Assembly (NCBI GenBank): GCA_037783415.1 | Contig: JAZGTN010000098.1 | Span: 744,001-808,000 of the forward strand | Source: Leptasterias polaris | Lineage: Eukaryota > Echinodermata > Asteroidea > Forcipulatida > Asteriidae | DNA: 64,000 nt | Reading direction: 5' to 3' | In this document: positions 63,201 through 64,000 of the stretch, piece after piece | Layout: every line of letters begins with the position of its first letter | Position numbering within the stretch: position 1 is the stretch's first letter | Position numbers and translations under genes: made by a program | Notes under the pieces: generated by a model | What the model was told of the DNA's origin: nothing | Databases searched by the model: none | What the model saw: only the letters and a program-made list of their open reading frames with translations

Positions 63201-63464
63201 GGGGTGAAGTTTTAAAGCAGATATCTGCTGGTGTGCTATGTTTCTATTGTATGTCATTGCTTAATTAAATGTGTATTTGTTCAAACTCTAGGTTTTACCA
63301 GTCAGAAAGTCACAACGTAAAGCAGAAGTATGAATGTGTTGAAACCTATGGCAATGGTAACACTGGTGACCGTAAGCACTGGTCAAGATGGAACAATGAG
63401 GCAGAATGCACAGAAAATGGCGGCCAGTGGTTGGCCTTCACCAACTATCTAGAGAGAGCTCCAC
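57201..63464 (+). CDS. Protein DD3-3-like, paralogue 2 (3' end beyond window)
   Basis: Exons: 57201-57344, 60087-60164, 60765-60957, 61898-62077, 62973-63165, 63292-63464. Phases join throughout, giving about 320 residues; the last donor is GTGAGT after 63464, so the gene continues past the right edge. A signal peptide ([17 protein letters not shown]) precedes [71 protein letters not shown] and KHWSRWNN. The same motifs occur in the minus-strand copy. Compared with it there is an extra segment of roughly 40 residues between GGYNVG and EWTNQH, and different intron positions. It is probably an extracellular glycoprotein; whether it keeps a membrane anchor cannot be seen here. Confidence 0.88.
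58550..58896. mobile_element. TTAA MITE, copy 3
   Basis: TTAA at 58546-58549 then 'AGGTATTATACAGGATTGG'; the right end is 'CCAATAGTGTACAGGGCCT' then TTAA. Nearly the same as copy 2 throughout. It lies in the intron between coding exons 57201-57344 and 60087-60164. Confidence 0.8.
58919..59300 (+). repeat. Dispersed repeat with 'TTTATATAGCGC' head
   Basis: 'ATAATAATAATACGAGATAT' runs into 'TTTATATAGCGCATAATGCA', a pattern common to widespread retroposon families in marine invertebrates. It is followed by 'AAGAGCTGCTTCAAGCACAA' with 'TTTTGCTTCAACAAAC', resembling a second MITE family. Boundaries are not resolved. Confidence 0.4.
61466..61745 (+). repeat. tRNA-derived SINE
   Basis: 'TGTGGCCGAACGGTCAAGTG' (A-box region), 'GTGTGTGGTTTGAGTCCTTG' (B-box region), 'TTAAGCAAGATAACCATTAA', 'TTTGGATGGGACATAAAGCC', 'ACACTTATCGCTAAGAGAAT' and an A-rich tail. 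It lies in the intron between exons 60765-60957 and 61898-62077. Confidence 0.75.
62430..62665. repeat. Second copy of the 7.1-kb dispersed repeat
   Basis: Shares 'AAGCCATGCTCCC', 'GAGAGAAAT', 'GGGCCCAAGT' and 'GAGGGCGCACTTG' with 7018-7215 in inverted orientation, more diverged. Intronic. Confidence 0.45.
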
Positions 63465-63734
63465 GTGAGTATTTACTACAATAATTTGAATTGCGCATGA
63501 CCAGAAATGAAAGTGGGGCAAAGGATTTAGGGTGTAACCTGAGTCCAAGCCAAAAGCAACCATCGTGGCGTGATGATTTTGAAGCAATGTGTTACACAAT
63601 ATGTGAAACCTGCCACATATATATGTCATAATAATAACTAATTTTAAGACAAGAAAACAATCAGAATTTCTTACCTAGACAAGTTCAGCATTTGTAACGT
63701 TAACTTACTCGGGTTCATATCATACCTTAACCTT

Positions 63735-63995
63735 AACTTAGGTCAAGTCATCAAGGTGCGGGTTCAAATCCCAGTCAAGACACTTGTGTCCTTGCGCAAG
63801 ACACTTAACTATAATTGCTTCCGTTTACAGAAGTAAATGGGTACCTGTGAGGGCAGAGACGGTTCTTGTGATTAATTTAGCTTGTGTGCTACATATTTGG
63901 CAGCGCAGGCTGTATACACCTAAGGGAGCCGAGATGGTTTAGGAATGAAATAAATGGCCCGTGACCAGGGGTAAGAATGTCGTGCCATGAGCATC
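63735..63995 (+). repeat. tRNA-derived SINE at right edge
   Basis: 'GTCATCAAGGTGCGGGTTCA' with B box 'GGGTTCAAATCCC', 'GCGCAAGACACTTAACTATA', 'AAATGGGTACCTGTGAGGGC' and 'AAATGGCCCGTGACCAGGGG'. A different SINE family from those at 35 and 61 kb by its body. It follows the last visible exon of the plus-strand gene. Confidence 0.7.
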
Positions 63996-64000
63996 ACTGA

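Overview
This is a stretch of AT-rich metazoan nuclear DNA: GT-AG introns, short exons, tRNA-derived SINEs, MITEs, minisatellites and long gene-free stretches. No operon or ribosome-binding-site architecture is present. Repeats with a TTAA target site, SINEs with a conserved 'TGGATGGGACAT' body and the frequent 'TAGGCCTA' motif point to a marine deuterostome, most likely an echinoderm such as a sea star. That assignment is inference from repeat style and gene content, not a search result.

Layout. Positions 1-14.5 kb hold no gene I can support, only SINE, MITE and palindrome relics. A single-coding-exon transmembrane leucine-rich-repeat (LRR) protein lies at 14511-16295 (+), with a polyadenylation signal 30 bases past the stop. 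It is followed by a 1.15-kb TTAA-flanked terminal-inverted-repeat (TIR) element (16860-18007). An unrecognised helical protein gene is on the minus strand (26412 down to about 23960). Next to it is a higher-order minisatellite (26.64-27.37 kb).

The main content is a head-to-head pair of genes for the secreted/membrane protein family known from Dictyostelium as DD3-3. The minus-strand copy (52511 to 31326) is complete. I reconstruct 14 coding exons whose reading phases all join, giving about 780 residues with a signal peptide and a C-terminal membrane anchor. The plus-strand copy (57201 to 63464 and beyond the right edge) shows six coding exons encoding the first ~320 residues. The two share clear motifs but almost no intron positions, so the duplication looks old.

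The introns of the pair are full of mobile DNA. They hold three copies of one TTAA MITE, several SINEs, and a 21-copy 40-bp minisatellite next to a SINE head. In the 7.1-kb intron of the minus gene, a decayed Ty3/gypsy-type gag-pol fragment lies between two long, nearly identical inverted arms (42999-43700 and 46934-47648). The arms themselves carry tandem ~556-bp units. That foldback-like composite is the most unusual structure in the window.
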